NCBI GenBank assembly: GCA_003157945.1
Contig: PMFY01000390.1
Span: forward strand, 1,426 to 9,368
DNA: 7,943 bases
Reading direction: 5' to 3'
Source of the DNA: Acidimicrobiaceae bacterium
GTDB taxonomy: Bacteria; Actinomycetota; Acidimicrobiia; Acidimicrobiales; RAAP-2
A program made the position numbers and the translations under genes. Below, piece by piece: positions 6,392 through 7,943 of this stretch (the stretch's first letter is position 1; every line of letters begins with the position of its first letter). The notes under the pieces are model-generated. The model had not been told where the DNA came from. It did not search any database and saw only the letters and a list, made by a program, of their open reading frames with translations.

Positions 6392-6429
6392 GACGGCCGC
6401 CCCGGGTCACCCGGGGTGACCCGGCCGTC
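6392..6429. terminator. Convergent (bidirectional) terminator hairpin
   Basis: The core 6402-6424 is an inverted repeat with 11-nt arms (CCGGGTCACCC / GGGTGACCCGG) around one G, read as a 9-bp stem with a 5-nt loop. An outer pair GACGGCCG (6392-6399) / CGGCCGTC (6422-6429) competes with its base. It fills the 49-bp gap between ctaG (stop 6376-6378) and the leftward gene (stop at 6428-6430), where a two-way terminator is expected. There is no T-tract on either side. Confidence 0.65.
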
Positions 6430-6904
6430 AGCCGGACCCGTCCTCCTGGGCCTGACGCCGCTCGTCGGCCTCCATGGTGCGGAGGTAGGCCTGCCACGCC
6501 GCCAGGTCGGGGTCGTCATCGGGACCGCCGACCGCCGCGTCAGCGGTGGCGACGTCGTCAGGCCGCCACCCACTGGAGGCGTCCGACGCCCCGCCGGCAG
6601 TGACCGCACCGTCGAGCGGACCCACCGACCGGGGCCGGGTGCGGCCATCGTCGGTGTCGTGGAGCAGGTTCCACCACATGTAGACGGCGAACACGGCGAA
6701 GATCGGCCACTCGAACACGTACGCCCAGCTCAGTGAATTGCCACCCAGCGCCCGCCCCACCTCGAAGACGAAGGCGCTGATGCAGAGGGCCAGGCCGGCG
6801 GCCAGCGTGGCGTGCAGGCGGACCGCCGGCGCACCGTGCAGGCGGTCACGCCCGGTGGACTCCGCCCGTCCGACGGGCCCGTCGTCCTCATCCCGTGCGG
6901 CCAC
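6428..6904 (-). CDS. Conserved actinobacterial two-helix membrane protein, unknown function
   Basis: Starts at GTG (6904-6902) and encodes 158 residues. A short charged N-terminus is followed by helices at ~31-50 and ~59-81. The second helix has the signature SLSWAYVFEWPIFAVFAVYMWW at 57-78, then LLHD. The acidic, Ala/Gly-rich cytoplasmic-like tail ends with DPDLAAWQAYLRTMEADE. The FEWPxFxxFAVYMWWxLLH stretch and the DPxLAAxxxYLxxL tail recur, as I remember, in small integral membrane proteins across Actinobacteria, with no assigned function. There are no catalytic residues or metal motifs. It is transcribed against ctaG and away from the cupredoxin gene. A TAGGGT box 6 nt before the GTG makes a leaderless mRNA likely. 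Confidence 0.85.
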   Translation of the reverse strand: MAARDEDDGPVGRAESTGRDRLHGAPAVRLHATLAAGLALCISAFVFEVGRALGGNSLSWAYVFEWPIFAVFAVYMWWNLLHDTDDGRTRPRSVGPLDGAVTAGGASDASSGWRPDDVATADAAVGGPDDDPDLAAWQAYLRTMEADERRQAQEDGSG

Positions 6905-6910
6905 GGAGCC

Positions 6911-6916
6911 ACCCTA
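6911..6916 (-). promoter_or_regulatory. -10 box (TAGGGT) for a leaderless transcript of the 158-residue gene
   Basis: On the minus strand TAGGGT is followed by six bases (GGCTCC) and then the GTG start. TANNNT-N6-GTG is the classic actinobacterial leaderless arrangement, and no Shine-Dalgarno is present in the six bases. No obvious -35 is seen. Confidence 0.6.
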
Positions 6917-7162
6917 CCGACCGCCGATGGGTGCCCCGTGATCGGGCCGCGAGCGTGTCCCGGTGCACTGGGTGAGCACACGAACACGGGGGGCGTTCCA
7001 GTTGTGTACCTGAGTGGTGGATGAATTCTGGCTGTGAGTTTGCTATGAAGTGTCGGGGGAACGGCATCCGGGATCGGCCCGGGTGACGAGTCGGCCGTGA
7101 CCGACACGCCCGTGGGGATCCGACAGGCTCCTCCGGACGTGCGTCTGTGGGAAGTGAGGGTC
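6917..7162. promoter_or_regulatory. Divergent intergenic region with near-palindrome, AT-richer stretch and leader hairpin
   Basis: A 14-bp near-palindrome CCCGGTGCACTGGG (6959-6972, one mismatched pair) could be an operator. The stretch ~6996-7055 is clearly less GC-rich than its surroundings and holds TGCTATGAA (7041-7049), an extended -10-like element, as the best but weak promoter candidate for the rightward gene. CATCCGGG (7065-7072) pairs with CCCGGGTG (7078-7085), including one G-T wobble, around ATCGG. An in-frame GTG at 7097 follows but has no good ribosome binding site. Confidence 0.35.
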
Positions 7163-7942
7163 GTGACAGAGCCTGAGACGTCGAGACAACCAGAGGGGTC
7201 GCCAGCGGCCGAACCACCCTCGCCGAAGGCGAAGCCGCTCGGCATCATCCTGACCTTCGTGGTGGCCTTCGTCGCCATCGGCGGAGTGGCCGCATTCTTC
7301 ATCTCGCAGACCTACACCTCGCCGAACTATCCCAACGGGGTGCAGGTGGCCCAGTCCCTCGGCACCGTGAACGTCAACGGGCAGTCGGTCCCCCACGTGG
7401 CCCTGCGGTTCCAGACCTACCCGGACTCGACGGGCTCGGTGGGCGGCAAGCCGGTGCATCCCAGCGGTAACCCGGCCTGGCCGGCCTACGGACTGACGAA
7501 TCAGTTCCAGGTCCCGGCCCACTCGCTGGTGACCATGACGATCCGCCAGTACGACTCCGGCGGTTCGCTCAACAATCCGTGGTTCGCCAAGGTCAGCGGC
7601 ACCGTCGGCGGCACGGCCACCTTCACCTCGCCCGACGGCAAGACGGAAACCAGCAACCACATCGACCCGGACAACGTCGGCCACACCTTCACCATGCGCA
7701 GCGCCCCGGGTGTCGATGCGGCGTTCTTCCTGAACGTGCCGCTGCCGACCAACGACAACCTGCCCAACAACCAGACGGATCCCGACGGCGGCCAGTACTA
7801 CACGGTGAAGTTCAGCTTCATGTCGGGAGCCAAGGGCGTCTACGCCTGGAACTGCGAGTTCCCGTGCGGGCAGATGGTGGCCAGCTTCGGCGGCGTCATG
7901 GGTGCCTACGGATTCATGTCGGGGTTCGTCCATGTCGTTTGA
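7163..7942 (+). CDS. Membrane-anchored CuA-like cupredoxin, cytochrome oxidase subunit II-like
   Basis: I choose GTG 7163, preceded by GGGAAG and GAGG (spacing short, 3-8 nt). An in-frame GTG at 7097 would add 22 residues and has a poorer site. The 259-residue product has a Pro/Glu-rich cytoplasmic start, one helix (~25-48), then an exported beta-sandwich. The segment PDNVGHTFTM (169-178, H174) matches the PDVIHxF strand of short ba3-type subunit II. The C-terminal stretch has C231-EFP-C235-G, then M246 and GFMSGFVHVV (250-259, M252), matching CxxxCG...M-x-G-x-VVV. The canonical His four residues after the second Cys is absent (V239), and about ten extra residues separate the Cys pair from M252. 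It is probably an electron-accepting copper protein on the outer face, next to SCO and CtaG functions. It could instead be a stand-alone cupredoxin. TGA 7940-7942 ends just before the window edge. Confidence 0.72.
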   Translation: MTEPETSRQPEGSPAAEPPSPKAKPLGIILTFVVAFVAIGGVAAFFISQTYTSPNYPNGVQVAQSLGTVNVNGQSVPHVALRFQTYPDSTGSVGGKPVHPSGNPAWPAYGLTNQFQVPAHSLVTMTIRQYDSGGSLNNPWFAKVSGTVGGTATFTSPDGKTETSNHIDPDNVGHTFTMRSAPGVDAAFFLNVPLPTNDNLPNNQTDPDGGQYYTVKFSFMSGAKGVYAWNCEFPCGQMVASFGGVMGAYGFMSGFVHVV

Positions 7943-7943
7943 G

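Noticed and set aside
5503..6648. 381-codon minus-strand frame
   Set aside because: Spans ctaG, the terminator and part of the 158-residue gene in the wrong frame; the plus-strand CtaG motifs are decisive.
7043..7933. 296-codon minus-strand frame
   Set aside because: Antisense to the cupredoxin, which has a helix, H174 and CxxxC motifs; the minus translation has none.
1..7943. CRISPR array, tRNA/rRNA genes, insertion sequences, prophage or origin
   Set aside because: No regularly spaced repeats, no cloverleaf or rRNA-like stretch, no transposase or integrase, and no DnaA-box clusters were seen.

Overview
The window is very GC-rich with almost no non-coding waste. GTG starts, overlapping stop/start codons, TAGNNT-type -10 boxes and Ala/Gly/Val-rich proteins point to an actinobacterium. 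The protein types (small two-helix actinobacterial membrane protein, CtaG, SCO domain, CuA-like cupredoxin) would suit an uncultured or soil/aquatic lineage such as Acidimicrobiia, but the lineage is an inference from remembered protein flavour, not a measured placement.

Layout. Positions 1-135 hold the last 44 codons of a short-chain dehydrogenase/reductase. Its stop codon opens a 43-bp tandem duplication (133-218) and a run of GC-rich hairpins. A promoter-like TAGCGT box and a structured leader follow. The leader precedes a 564-residue secreted protein (380-2074) with an HEYAE metalloprotease-like signature and two C-terminal IPT/TIG domains. A second TAGCGT box and an apparently leaderless 8-codon ORF (2157-2183) precede a 677-residue membrane protein (2180-4213). 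That protein carries two copies of a multi-helix module, a Pro/Ala-rich linker, an internal signal-like helix and a SCO1/SenC copper-chaperone domain. Its stop overlaps the GTG start of a 404-residue membrane-anchored, probably beta-propeller protein (4210-5424). Next comes a CtaG-family cytochrome oxidase assembly protein (5521-6378) with its own promoter and Shine-Dalgarno. A convergent hairpin separates it from a leftward 158-residue two-helix membrane protein (6428-6904). After a divergent intergenic region lies a 259-residue anchored cupredoxin resembling cytochrome oxidase subunit II (7163-7942), which has CxxxC but lacks the second CuA histidine.

How they may work together. SCO proteins load or reduce the CuA site of oxidase subunit II, CtaG serves the CuB site of subunit I, and the last gene is a subunit II-like cupredoxin. 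From about 2180 onward the window therefore reads as a copper-insertion and respiratory-oxidase module whose acceptor protein has a non-standard copper site. The most unusual points are that site, the fusion of SCO to a duplicated membrane module, and the coupled propeller-like partner. No tRNA, rRNA, CRISPR array, insertion sequence or origin is visible. Alignments are from memory and structures are judged by eye.
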